This document shows positions 35,351 to 47,410 of a stretch of 64,000 bases of DNA, piece by piece. Origin of the DNA: Bryum argenteum (taxonomy: Eukaryota; Streptophyta; Bryopsida; Bryales; Bryaceae). Position numbers and translations under genes: made by a program. Under the pieces are notes generated by a model. That model had not been told where the DNA came from and searched no databases. It was given only the letters and a program-made list of their open reading frames with translations. Positions within the stretch are counted from its first letter, which is position 1; the number at the start of each line of letters is the position of its first letter. The stretch is from assembly GCA_037043015.1 (NCBI GenBank), contig CM073321.1:8142001-8206000 (forward strand). The letters run 5' to 3'.

Positions 35351-36960
35351 CTAAAACTCCTGAACTACTTCAGCGGCTGCTGTGATCAGTGCCATTCCAT
35401 CTCCCTCTCTAGAGCCCCCTCTTTTTGCCTGCTGCATCAGCATGCCTCCCTTCTTGGCCTTCAAATCGCCTATATTGACATCGTCTCTACTGCTATGATT
35501 GGACACGCTAGATGATCCATGGTTTGGAGATGGTGGCCTAGTGTTCTCCGTGGTGGCTGTCGGCGTTGGATTGACTTGCAATAACACGGGTATCGCAGGA
35601 ACCGGCATATCCATTGCATGCTGCACAGTCGAGTCAGTCTGTGAGGCCTTCATTGCTATCAGCTGTCGAAACATTGCCTCCAACCGCTCGTTTGAGTTAT
35701 CAATCTTAGACTCCATGCATGTGTTGGAGGCTTCGATCTTCTTGTCTAGACGCTCATTGGATGCCTCTATCTTCGCCTCCAGGTCTTCCATCCTTGTGTA
35801 AAATCCCCAAAATCATCGCCATCACTGTCCTTCTCGGCCTATATTCGGTGGTACTGCTCCTACATCTCCTCGTTGATCTCAGTCTCGAAAGGTTCCCACT
35901 GAAGAATGATACTCTACAACAATACAATCCAACATCACTTAAAAGAATACATACTTTTGCAAAAACATTTGTGCAGACATTTCAAAAGACATTGACTATG
36001 ACTTTTTTTAAGACATCTGTAGAGTCATTAGCCAAGACATTTGTACAAACATCTCCATAGACGTCTGCAAAGACATTCACAAAGACAATTGTAAAGACGT
36101 CTTTATAGACATCTTCCTAGACGTTTGGTAAGACATTTGAATTCACATCAATGACATCTACAAAGACAGTGGCAAAGACGTCTGAATAGACATGTTCATA
36201 GACATGTGCACTGAAAATTTTGCCCTAACATCTTCATGAAACATTAGTACAAACCTCTGTAAAAATAACTATATAAACGTCTGAACATGATATGAGACAA
36301 ACAATATCATACACATCTTCACATGCTTCTTCATAAATATCCAACAAAGTCTAAATTTCCACCCAAAACATAAAACTGCTTTGGCACGGCGCATCGGTTT
36401 TTGAATCTCTCTTACATCTTCAGAGCTGTCATCGTTGTCTCTGTGTTCATCGTCATTATTCTCATCGTCCTCGACATCTTCCGATGTTTCAAATCCCCGG
36501 CTGTACAACAAAAAACCCCGCCTCAGTAATTGTTAAAAAGGAAAATCATTCCACATTTTGTAGAGAGGACTAAATGTAAGTGTAGGGGAAATTTGCAATG
36601 AAGTGGACCTCGAAGTACTTATGATTCACATAGAACGAAAATCCTAAGAACAAATATCATAATATGTTCACTTAGCGACAGTCTTGCTGCAGTTGCACCT
36701 CTTTTATCCGCTTAGTGGAGATGGATTGCACTTTTTGCAGCTTTCCTTTACCTTTGGCGTTGGTCAGTACCTTCAAGTCTTGGCGATGCTTCGACCGGCG
36801 CTCCTAAATTTGCCAACCAGAAGCATCATCTCCGTCACTGCTCTGCTCAACCTTGTGAGGCGAGCGTTTGCGCTTAGGAACACTCTTCTTTATCATCCTC
36901 ACACGCCGTGCTCGCCACACCGCAAAAGCCTCCAAGTTCTTACCCTAAAACCACACACAT
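35351..36960 (-). pseudogene. TnpA-like accessory gene of outer CACTA (coiled coil)
   Basis: Minus-strand pieces, from upstream: 36955-36668, basic, with PKRKRSPHKVEQ and one TAG; 36505-36370, acidic, with FETSEDVEDDENNDDEHRD; and 35791-35351. The last begins MEDLEAKIEASNERLDK and repeats the EASNERLD(K/A) pattern, a coiled coil, before a Pro/Ser-rich tail. The layout of basic, acidic and coiled-coil parts on the strand opposite tnp2 matches the minus-strand gene of the inner element. No direct DNA-binding motif is recognised. Confidence 0.45.
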
Positions 36961-37520
36961 TCATTAAGACATGCATCTACACATTTCTGAAAATATAACA
37001 TTAAACATCAACTAAAACATTTACGTTTATTTTTGAGGCAATGATCATAGGAATTTAGAAAAGAACCTGCCTATTTAGGCAAATCCAAGGATAATTGCAA
37101 CACACTGAAAAGCATCACCTACCTCTTTATTACATTGAATTCATTTAAGCAAAACCTACATCATTAAACAATTGAGAAGCCGTACTGTATCTAAAGAATG
37201 TCTAATGTTTTCATAAAGCATCACAATCTTAAACATCATTTCACACATCTTAAAAGACATTTTAGACATGTTTGTCGACATCCCCTTAGACATCGACTAA
37301 GACATCTGTGAACAATCATCAGACAAACACTCTAATAAGTTCATACCATTAAATACTTTACAGACGCCCTATTACAAGGAATGACACAGTTGAAAACAAG
37401 TTGCTACCTCCTTTGTTAAAGTACACTAAAACAGTCTAAGCCATCATGAATTTGCAAATTACATCCAATTTTTTTATATTCCAACTCCTACTTAGACATC
37501 CCTACATACATCTTTTAAGA
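35938..37520. repeat. GACATCT-type motif clusters, left part of outer CACTA
   Basis: Dense variants of AGACATCTGT/AAAGACATTTG at 35938-36250 and 37235-37520, in introns and flank of the minus-strand gene. The same motif recurs at 38850-38935, 40440-40530, 57700-57810, 58340-58400, 59190-59300 and 60310-60420, and is absent from the inner element. In CACTA elements subterminal motifs of this kind are binding sites for the TnpA-type protein; that role is inferred here. Confidence 0.7.
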
Positions 37521-37865
37521 CATGTTTGTGGAAATTTGTAAGAATGAATGTAAGAACTTCACAAAAAGCAAACCACGCAGTCAATAAAGTAGTTGAATCC
37601 AACATCTAATTAGCAAAAATTCTATTTAGCATTCAAGCAAATAAACTGAAGAAAATTACAAACTTTCAAGAAGCATCACAAGCCAGAGAGAATTTTCAGC
37701 ATGAGAGGAAGTAAAGAAGTACAAATCTCCATAATTGCAGACCCTGCAATGACCACATGCAACCTCGAACGTGATGTGAAGAAGATGAGCGAGGGGTTTC
37801 AGGAGTGAGCAGACTTCAAGGATTGCTTCAGACTGCGAGGATGACGGCAGCAAGAAGAGAAGGAA

Positions 37866-38000
37866 GACGGTAGTAGTAGGGGGTCAAAGACGGCAGTAGG
37901 TGGGGGAGGAAGACGGCAGTAGGTGGGGGAGGAAGACGGCAGCAGGAGGGGGAGGTAGACGGCAGCAGGAAGGGGAGGTAGACGGCAGCAGGAGGGCTGA
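37866..38000 (+). repeat. 23-bp minisatellite
   Basis: About five and a half units of GACGGCAG(T/C)AGG(T/A)GGGGGAGG, followed by a GC-rich segment to about 38220 with CCGCCCG runs. It lies upstream of the minus-strand accessory gene, the same position that GC-rich islands take beside other element genes in this window. Confidence 0.85.
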
Positions 38001-38299
38001 TGCTAGTACATGAGCGGCTCTCACCGTCGGCCGCATTAAAGAGGGACCGTCCTGGCAGACCCCTTTACTGCCCGCCCGCCCGCCCGCCCCACGACGAACC
38101 GCAGGGCCCTAAAGCCGTACAATGGACCCCATTACCACCCGCCTCCTGCAGACCCCATTCCCGCCCGCCCGCCTGCAGACTTTGGAGCTGCCCGCGGAGT
38201 CGAGATGCCGCCTCAAGGTCTGAGATGAAGTGCTTTCGGAGCCCCACTTTGAAATTTTTTGAGGGCGCATTCACATTTGTAGAGCTTTTATTGTAGTAT

Positions 38300-40600
38300 G
38301 ATTCGAAAACGAAAAAATTATGAAGTTTTGACGTGGAATTTAGTGTTCCAGATGCATACTTTGTGAGCATTCCATGTACTAGCAGGAGTTGTCAAGAATG
38401 ATGTGAGGGGAGGTACTTGAGTTTCTTGAAGTGAATCCAAGTGTTGCAAAAACCTAGCGCTCCGCTGCAATTGGGTAGTGCAATTAACTTGCACTTTTCT
38501 TCTTCATTGTTGGTGGAGGGGGAGTGACTCTTGATATTTGTTCAACAAAGTTCTTGAAAACGTGGAGAGTTGCGTGCGTAACCTCGGCTCTTTGCACTAT
38601 CTACAGTACACAATCTCTACATACTATACCTCTATCATAATCAAAGAATTGTGTAGTGCCTTCCATGTTTGAATGTAATGAAGTGCACTAGTTTAGGGTT
38701 TCATACTACCTTAAGAAGAAAGTGGGGGTCCAACGTAATGAAGAAATATTTGTCTACGGTGGTAGAGTGTGACCTAAAAATGTTGAGCCACGTCGACTAC
38801 GAGTTTGTGTAACTTAACTTTAGACCATATTGTTCACAGCCATTCATTCAGACACCTACTAAGACATTTTTTTCTACATCTTTTTAGACATCTTCAAAGA
38901 CATTTGTCTAGACATCTTTGTTTCAGTAGAGTTGACAAATGGTAACAACAAGATGTTGTTACTGAGATGTACGAATATTCAGTAAAGGGAAGGTGAACCC
39001 CTTTAGTCGAGAACCGTGAGAATTACCGAGAAGTTACGAAGTATCAAACTATCAAAGTAAAATGATAATGTTTAATTATGCAATATAAGTGACGTACGTA
39101 ACTGTAACATAGTTAAGCCTTACAATTCATTTTCTGTATTATATGAAAAAATCATGAAAAACGCAGCGTTTAAAAGATGAAGAATATATCATATGATTTT
39201 TACATTTTTCTATAATATAGTAGATAGCTAGATAGATAGAAACTCCAATCCCTATGTAAGGGGCCGTTGTGAATGAAGTGATGCTAATGACCCATTTGTA
39301 ATGCTAATGACCCGATGTCATAATGTAACCATAAGATCTAATATCGAACTTGCATCTTCATGTGACGAAAATAATTAAGAGAAAATTGACCATTAGATTC
39401 TTTGATTTTAAGGATCGAAGTAGAAAAATGAAATAATAAGGTGTTCTATACGATTAAAATTTTGAAGCGTAGAAATTATTATCTTATGTTTGAATGGGTT
39501 AGAATTTGATTGAAGGGCAAGGCCATGTTAACAATTGAGTTTAGTCTTCACATAAGCTCATACTAATTTACTTTTATTTTTACATCTTTACTTCTATGTT
39601 GTGTGTCCATGGCCTCTTAGTCGTGACTCTTACATGTACATGGCGTTAAACGGGGAAGCATGGTCTGATTTGAAATCTGTGGGAGAGTGTTACCATTAAT
39701 ATGAGCTGTATCCATTCGAAGAGTATGAGGTACAACACGCGAATTACTTGCAATGCCTCCTATTCAAACATCTTGAAGATATGTATTTATTTGAGCGTGG
39801 TATGTTGAACACCGAAGCTTTTATTCTAGATATCGAAGATAATTTTTACTACAAGAACATGTACACTATCTCATGGTTCTATGACGGATATTATCTGTTT
39901 GAGAATTGGGAGGACAACTATGAGCAGTTCCTATATGAGAGAGTAGTATTGCAATGACAGAGGAATAGTATGTAGGTTCACCTTACAAGAATACTATGTC
40001 TTATACAATACAATAAATTAAATTACTGAGAGCTTGTGCTTATAGATTTTTATGTACGGACAATATGTATGAAGGATGATTATGTCCATTGTCCAATTGA
40101 ACTTGTATATGTGTATATATTAGAAGTTGTTGATACTTGAGTTGTCGTTATTAGTAGAGAGGTTTTCTTAATTTCAGATTGTACGCATTTACATGTACAC
40201 GCTTAATGAATGTATGGGGGTGTTTTGTAGCATTACCAAATGCATAAGTCAAATAATATTTATGGTGTACCGGCAGAGACAGCTACATGTAGAGTTGGGA
40301 TTCTGATCATTATTTGTGCTGAACGTTTCAGAGATTTTAAGAAGAAAAATTTGCTGGTGACGGAGAAACTGTATTCATCCAACTACATTGCCATTGACGG
40401 CTGTACAGAACAAGACAATACATAGTGGTAAGTGACCTACACATGCACAGGAGAATATATGTCTGTAGAGATGTCATGAACGATGTCTGTAGAAACGTTT
40501 GTGCGTCCGCATGGATATAGTCATGGACATCTAAGAGAGGCATGAAGAAATTTGACATTTTGCAATAATGTGGACATAATCCCTATGGTATTTCATTAAG
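38300..40600. other. Long intergenic part of outer CACTA
   Basis: No supported gene. It contains one GACATCT cluster (38850-38935) and one Tyr/Glu-rich open frame (39748-39954) without recognisable features. Confidence 0.45.
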
Positions 40601-40829
40601 ATGAGAATTGCTCACGTGCTAATTTCTGTTTGGCAATTTTTGTCAGCAAACTTGTTCCAAGGAGTACTCACCAGGTTCGCAAGGGCGCAAGAATCCGAAT
40701 TGATGCTAATGGACAAACTATGCGTCACATACCACTTAGTGACGTTTTCTCCAGACAGAGCTACGTGTGGCTACAACAAAGAACATTACATCATACTACT
40801 GTCCATGCCGCAATTGTCATGGAGTTCGA

Positions 40830-41700
40830 CGACAACGAATCATAGTAATTTAAGAGCATCACGCGTCTGTTGGCAGGAACCGATATTTCACAAAGTCAAT
40901 CAAAGGAGGTGATCCACGTGACGGATATCCACCGGACGGTATTTTGGTGGAGGATATTGTATACGACAACGATGTCGTAGATGATGCTCATGACCTTCCC
41001 GCTGGTGACGTCCACGAAGACGTCCCAAGTCATGCAGATATCAGTGAGGACGCAACTCCGCTAGATGAGTTTTACGACGTCCAGCGACAGATCATGGATG
41101 CTTTTGATTGTGGTGATGCACTCTACATAGATGCAGTAGAGCAACCAATTGTGCTTGAGAACGATGACTTGGACAACAATACAATGGATGCCATGCAGCG
41201 CTTGTATGCGGAAGCCACAACACCGTTGTATCTGGGATCAAAAACTAGCGTTATATCAACTACAATCGTTCTCATGAACATGTGCATTGTCTTTGGAGTG
41301 AGCAACAATTTCAGAACTGAGTTGTTGCGTTACTTGGCTGAGGACTTACTACCGGATAGCAACAAGTTGCCAAGAAGTCATTATGCTGCTGCGAAGAGCA
41401 TCCGACAATTGGAGTTGGAGTACAACAGCATACATGCATGTACTGATAGATGTGTATTGTACGACGATGATCATGCGGAGTTGCAGAGTTGCCCGAAGTG
41501 TGCGAAGTCCCGATGGTTGGACTGCACAAATTCCATTCTAGCAAAGGTGATCCGTTACTTTCCTCTAATTCCGCGCCTAAAATGGATGTGGAGATCGCCT
41601 GAAATTGCTAGCATGTTGACGGATCACACTAATCATATCCAGGAGGACGGCATCATGCGATCAGTGGTTGATAGTAGTTCATGGAAGCACATCAATACAA
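40830..41700 (+). pseudogene. tnp2: Outer CACTA tnp2 transposase, N-terminal part
   Basis: From about 40890 the frame reads RYFTKSIKGGDPRDGYPPDG, then an acidic region. The Transposase_21-type core follows: LYAEATTPLYLGSK, VLMNMCIVFGVSNNF, NSIHACTDRCVLYDDDH with the paired C-P-K-C, and RYFPLIPRLKWMW to WKHINT at 41700. Each block has a clear counterpart in the inner element's gene. Reading stops exactly at the CACTAG end of the inner element. The N-terminal zinc-finger region upstream of 40890 is not readable in one frame. Confidence 0.8.
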
Positions 41701-42660
41701 CACTAGTACAGAGCAGCGTCAAAAGCGACGCGGTTTAACGCAGATTTTTTGGACACTGAAAAGTGACATTTGTGTCACTAAGGCTTTTTGCTTAAACGCG
41801 GTTTTTAACGTCTGCGTTATCTAGAAAACACAACATGTTAAACCACGTTTATGTACAATTGAGTTGACACCAAAAAGTTACCTGGGTCAGTAAATGCTTG
41901 GAGTTACTTACTTGACACATTGGCATTTTCTTAAGTTTTTTAGTCCACGTAGGCGCTTAGGTGGATATTGCACATTCCACGTCAGAAAATACGTGTATAA
42001 GGATCAGTCCATGTGATGGATGAAAAAATTGCTTATATGGCAAGTAATTCTGATGTGGTATTTTGGTTTTGGATGGTTCAGATGGTGACACGTGGCATGG
42101 TGATTGATTTTGCAGTCTCGAATGGGACGATTAAGTAAACATGTAACGCTTTCAATGACGGTAGTTTGGAAGGTTAATGTTAACGTGTACGAACGTTTAT
42201 GTTAAACGTGTATAACGTTTCGTTTAATGTATTCTTTATTTCTTGTAACGTCTGTGCACATTTTTTGTATCATGTACGACGTTATATTTAACACATAGGA
42301 CTAATATTGTAACGCAGACGACGTTGAATTTAATGCGATGTTTGACGTCTGTATAGACGTTTAAGACGTTTAATGTAACGGTTTTATTGATTTTCCAAGC
42401 TTACTGAAACGCGAAGTGATGTTAATCCGGACGCAAACGTCATGGCCATGAAAGCGGAAACAAACAACATGGAACGACAAGGTTGACGTTTAGTAACCCG
42501 AGAAAACGTCATGCAAAAACGTTTAAAAAACGTCAATTAAAACAAAAATATACGCGTTATAACGTCTTCTACCACAAAAAAAACCTGTTCTAACACACAA
42601 GTAAACGCATCATAAAGTCCTATGCATACGTGCACGTCACGTTCAAAAATACGCTATTTA
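41701..42660. repeat. Left subterminal ACGT-rich repeats of inner CACTA
   Basis: After the TIR, many variants of AACGTC, AAACGT and TTTAACG(C/T) in both orientations over nearly 1 kb, with no gene. The same motif family fills 47.70-47.90, 48.48-48.66, 52.05-52.25, 52.95-53.13, 54.74-54.90 and 55.84-56.92 kb. This is the expected form of TnpA binding regions in CACTA elements. Confidence 0.75.
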
Positions 42661-42959
42661 ACATCAAAAACTATGAAGCCGATTTCTGGACTCCAGTTCA
42701 GTGAGCGCGGTTTAGGGCTGCTTCGAGAAGCGGTTGGCATGTACAGGCGTCAGCAGGCCTAAGTCGTAGACGCTCACGTAGTCGTAGTCTTCTTCGTCTA
42801 CACATGGACGTGATGAAGGCATCAAAGAGTTTATAGCAAAAAAGCAGGCAAACAACCCCATCTAAAGGGTTTACTAGGAATGGAGCTCTCACCGGTTTCA
42901 AGTTTTTCTCGGACGCTACCGCTTTCTGATCCGGCAAATTCTCCGAAGCCCCAACTTCT

Positions 42960-43708
42960 TCATGTATACACAATTGAGTCATCATCAGGGTAGAGGATTT
43001 TATTGGCCTGTGCCACCGCCTTGATATGGGATCTATTATTCTGTTCGATGCGTGCTTGGCGAGGGAGAGACCTTGGACTCAAAAGCCGCCCCTGCATATT
43101 AGAATACACCGCTCTTGATTTTGTAACGCCCTCAATGTACAACTTCTTCAAGGGTGGCATACTTGTTCAACCGCATGAAACCACATCAAATCACACGAAT
43201 CGTACAAAAGAAATGTATTGAGAGTGTTAACCTCTGCTGCAGGGTTGAATGCCACTTTCTTCGACTTCTTGGTATCCTCCTTTGTCCTCTTCTTGATAGG
43301 AGATCTGGACTTCTGCTTCTCTGGAGATTTGCCTTTCTTCGCACCAGCTCGTGTTGTTGCCCTCCCCTCACGTGTTGTCGCAACTGCAGCGTTGGTATCG
43401 CGAGTGGCATCTGTTTCATTAATAGTGGCCCCCACTGGCCCCCGTGCTCGCTGGACTTCCGAAGACAGACCTCTCAAGTCTGTAGCAGGCCATCAAATGA
43501 TCCAACCTATGGCCTGGCTCAAAGTGAACAGATTTTCATCTGATACTGGAAACTGAAGTTCGTGCTCGTCCATGAAACTATCCTTCACGTGGACAGAGAA
43601 TTCGTCATCTTCTAATGGAACGCAATGGTGTAAGTCTCCGGGTATTCCATGTAGCAATGCAGTTCCAACAACTTTGGTGGAGGCATCGTCACGAGGTATA
43701 CTGAGCAA
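42960..43708 (-). pseudogene. TnpA-like gene of inner CACTA: DUF8039-like and basic C-terminal part
   Basis: Minus-strand 43708-43148 reads GTALLHGIPGDLHHCVPLED, ELQFPVSDENLFTLSQAIG and, after a stop, WPATDLRGLSSEVQ. This is the pattern of the domain (DUF8039-type, from memory) common in the second ORF of plant CACTA elements. A Lys/Arg-rich GAKKGKSPEKQKSRSPIKKR tail follows, then 43160-42960 (YIEGVTKSRAVYSNMQ). It is the 3' end of the gene that starts at 47410. Confidence 0.6.
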
Positions 43709-43835
43709 CTAGACCTCCATTTCTTTTGCAAACTCACCCTGCAATACAAGAAACACATAACGCAAAATTGGCGCAATTCAGTACATGACAGAAGGAAACA
43801 AGTCACATGAAACGGGAGGTTACATTATGTAGTGT

Positions 43836-43975
43836 CATTCGAAACGTCAACTATTGTCATTGCAAACGATAATAGAAGTCAATTTAAACACGGCGTCGTG
43901 TCAATGTAAACAGTAAGTTACGTCATTGGAAACGTGATGGGACGTCACATGAAACGTGTTGTAACGTCTTCAACA
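43836..43975. repeat. Inverted duplicate of an intron segment (partner 52965-53105)
   Basis: The segment CATTCGAAACGTCAACTA, through CAAACGATAA and AAACAGTAAGT, to GATGGGACGTCAC matches the reverse complement of 52965-53105 at most positions. One copy is in an intron of the minus-strand TnpA-like gene, the other in an intron of the plus-strand tnp2 gene. Confidence 0.75.
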
Positions 43976-44078
43976 ACGTGTTGTAAATAAACTGCGGCAA
44001 CCGATCGGTCTTCTTCACACCAAGTTAGTGACAATGCTAATGCAATCAATGAAGAGTCATGTGAAAGAAGAATGCATC

Positions 44079-44825
44079 TCATACGTCATCTAAAGCGCTC
44101 TTCTCAGCCGACAGCTTTGCCATCATCTCGACAACCTGTAGCTCGTCAGCTGTTTCAGAGGTGACCTTATCACCTTCGGAGGCGTCCACTGCTTCCTCTG
44201 TTCCGCCGGTCGCGTCGACTACTTGTGCATGCTCGGCCTCCTCAACTTCTGTCTCCATGGCTGCATTTGGGGCATCTTTGCATGCCGTGGCATCTTCCGC
44301 CTCTTCGAATCCGACCGCAAGTTCCATGTCTGCTTCTTCTAAAGCCTCATCCGCCTCCATGTCATCTTTTGCTGTCTCGTTGGGCTCCTTTGCTAGTCGT
44401 AATGCCTCCTCAGTCTCTATGGCTACATCTGGTGTGTCTTACTTCTCAGTGTCTACTATGGTGACTTGTTGTTCTCCTTTCCGAGAGTCACGCTTTGGCT
44501 TCACTCAGGATGAAGACCTCTTCATGCCCTTCTGTTCAGGATCTTGTGGCATTACAGATGTGGAGGGCCCGAACCTGGCGTCGAATCATTTACATAAGTT
44601 GGCGACAAGGTCCTCCATCTTCTTCAACCTCGTGTCTTGCGATGCAACCAGCGCTTCAATCGTGTCCAGACTCTCTCGATCAGGACCTTCGGCTGCATTG
44701 GACTTGGATGCTGCAATGCGTTCTTCTCTCTCACGTCTCCTCATAGCCTTAACCTCAGCTGCAATTTCAGCTTCAGTTGGCTTCCTTCCAAGCTTTATAC
44801 TCTGCGTACAAGTCCCACATTGCAT
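44079..44825 (-). pseudogene. TnpA-like gene of inner CACTA: coiled-coil and acidic part
   Basis: One frame from IKLGRKPTEAEIAAEVKAM through RLKKMEDLVANLCK into an acidic stretch (EADEALEEADMELAVGFEE) ending at a GTATGAG donor. Three nonsense codons interrupt it at about 44586, 44510 and 44440. The charged helix KAMRRREREERIAASKS followed by a heptad segment is a likely coiled coil. Confidence 0.6.
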
Positions 44826-45028
44826 TCATTTAGCACACAGTGGCATTTCTTTAGAAATAAATACAAAATTGATTGTTCATTATTTGGCGTCAATGCTAAC
44901 GTTGAGCCGTTCATATGCGTTTATATTGACAGAAGACCATGTTCATAAAAACATCAAGAGACACAAATTTCTCTCATAGTAAACGTGTGGAAACACGATC
45001 ATACATCTTCCGAAATGTAGGATCAGCG

Positions 45029-45829
45029 TCAAAGGTAACAGATATAACTTTCCGTCAATGAACTTACGAGCGTTGACACCGCGTCCATGGATTGTGTCCA
45101 GGCTTTACCACTCTTGGCCGGCCTTCCAAGCGAAATACTCAACATCATTCTCAATTTCTCTTGCACTACTGGGTCGCCTTCGAGTTCCAAAAATTTATTC
45201 CAATGATCCACAGCAATGTCCGCAGGCTTCGCACCTCCCTCCTTGATTAGCTTATTTAGTTGGTACTTCACCCGCGTAATGCACCTCGACATCTTGGCTT
45301 TGAACCAACTCTCACTCAGTTCAGTCGTATCGCCATAGAATTGAAATTCTGACCTTAAGCTTTTAATGAAGGCCTTTTTGGCTGCATCCGTCTGCCTGAT
45401 CCAGCACGGATCAGCTGTCGGATCTAATCGCCTCAAAAATTTCTGAAGCTCCTTGCCGAGTAGTGGGTTGTGACTGCCCATAGGCATGCCGTGTCAATCC
45501 AGTCGTATGCGCATCGGCTCACTACATGGATCTTTGACTTGGACATCCTTTTCGTTGGATTCTCCTCTATCATCTTCCTCCTCTATGTATTCGTATTCGA
45601 ATTCTTCTTCATCTGCATCTTCTGCATGTTCGAAAGAGGAAGAAAAGGGGTTAGCCCCCTGTGAGCCACGCTTCTCAGTCACAGGCCCTGTCCTTCTTAG
45701 TCCCTTTCCTTTAGAGGACTGCATGGCCTTCCCCGAAGAGGTGTCAGTGTCACCAGCGCGAGATGGTGGCGTCAGGTCTTCGCTGTTCTCGTATGAACGT
45801 CTCGCAGGTAGAGTCGGTATCCTCTTCAC
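45029..45829 (-). pseudogene. TnpA-like gene of inner CACTA: En/Spm second-ORF domain
   Basis: An acidic segment (EDADEEEFEYEYIEEEDD) precedes one stop and then a folded domain. The domain includes RQTDAAKKAFIKSLRSEFQF, WFKAKMSRCITRVKYQLNK, VDHWNKFLELEGDPVVQEK and LRMMLSISLGRPAKSGK. This order (Trp-rich start, then QEK-R-M near the end) is that of the plant Ptta/En/Spm transposase domain (Transposase_24). It continues into the 44.8-kb part through a splice junction near 45060. Confidence 0.65.
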
Positions 45830-46389
45830 AACCCCTGCACATTATTATAGAATACATGTTAACAACTACAAAGTTTGCAGTATCATGGTACATGCACAAC
45901 CAACACTGTACAATAAATCTCGTGTACTAAACTTCTTGGATCACACGACACATTAGAATTGACTTTGAGTCACGTTTCATTTGATGTTATGAATCGTTCA
46001 AATGAGGATACATGTTCTTCAGAATAACTTATCAGCATGATTAGGGATTGCAAAGCTTTGTAACTTCTCCTAGAGTTGTTGTTTCCGAACAGGGCTTGAT
46101 AACTGGAATCTTACTACTCCTTCGAAACTTTCCAAAAATCACACATTCTGTGGGTTCGAAAGGCCAGCAGGATTGTGCACAAGCAACCAATTTAATTTTT
46201 CAAGACTCGAGCATTCACACTCATGCCCACCGACATCGAACAGACACAGATGTGATGCAGTAACATACTGCACCCAAATTTAGAGGACCAGTCGCACGGG
46301 AAGTGTTTAAACTGCTTTAAATGTGCACTGTCGGTGTTATCATTCAGGGCTATTTAGCAAGATGTGGATTATCGGCAATCCTTTTGTGC

Positions 46390-47410
46390 ATATTCATCTA
46401 GAGAAACTTACCTGCAGGTTGACGACGTTGAGGTGGTGGTGAAGCCGTGCCACCTGCGTTGTGGGAGTGTTTCCGATGTTTAGGGCTTGGTGGCGCCTGT
46501 AGGTCCATCCAATTTGTATCCACTCCGCGCTCTGTGTTCCTTTGCCTCTTCTAGGACTTGTTCTCGTCATCATTCCAGTCCTCCATCTCAAAATCGGTAA
46601 AGCCTTCTTCTGGCAGTGCTGCTCGAAGCGCTCGCAGTGATGTCAAGTTTCTTCTAACCTGTAACTTTGAAACTCGTTGCGGCCAGTCGTGAAATAATTC
46701 CTTTCTAAGACGGAGTTTCTGTTACCATGAAGCGACAAGTGCATCTAGTGTTATGAACCTCGTCAAATCCAAACACTGTGAAGGTAATCAAAAGTTTACA
46801 GTCTCTAGTTTGGACGTTGGTGCGACGTTATTAACGGTTCAAGGTTGACAGCAAAACTAAACCCTAAACCAAAGAAAAGCTAGTTTGAGGGAAATAGTTC
46901 ACAGAAACCGAGGCCATGTGACATAAAAGCAAATCAGATCGATACCCTAGATGTGGAGAGGTACTAATTAGTTCAACAAACTATGGTGGCTGTTGCATGG
47001 TTTAGGTTTACCTCTACACGCAACTCCAATACACCTGGAAGTTTTTGAAAAAAAAAACGACTTAAATAGCCGCCTGAATCGCTTACGTAAACTTTGGCGT
47101 TTCCAATAGGTTGGGAAGCTTCTTCAGGCTCGTAATACGCTCGCCTTTGTGGCTGCCGTGTGCTTTGCCTTGGCACGAAATCTAATTCGTGTGACGCCGA
47201 TCGCCTTCTCCTCCGATCTCTGTTTACCGCTGCAGCAGTGGAGGATTTTATCGATGAAGCCGCACGCGATGTTTCAAACAACAGATTGCTGGAGTCCTCA
47301 AATTCTGCCTCTTTCAAACACTGCGCAATCTCACTTCTATTTCTCTCGACAATGTCATCACAAAGAAGCTCATACTGAGGTTTAACAGCCGCCGCATCCA
47401 TATCTCCCAT
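46390..47410 (-). pseudogene. TnpA-like gene of inner CACTA: N-terminal exons
   Basis: Starts MGDMDAAAVKPQYELLCDDI (47410) and runs through a basic NRDRRRRRSASHELDFVPR segment to about 46990. A second piece, EMEDWNDDENKS to APPSPKHRKHSHNAGG (about 46590-46410), follows. Assignment to the same gene rests on strand, order and style. No domain is recognised in this part. Confidence 0.45.

Noticed and set aside
38000-38370. Open frames over the GC-rich minisatellite
   Set aside because: Pro/Arg-rich products of GC-rich repeats on both strands; no domain.
39748-39957. 69-codon Tyr/Glu-rich open frame as a gene
   Set aside because: Short, no splice context, no recognisable motif, and located in a decayed transposon flank.
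44161-44979. 272-codon plus-strand Ser/Ala-rich frame
   Set aside because: Shadow of the minus-strand acidic Glu/Ala-rich TnpA-like coding region.
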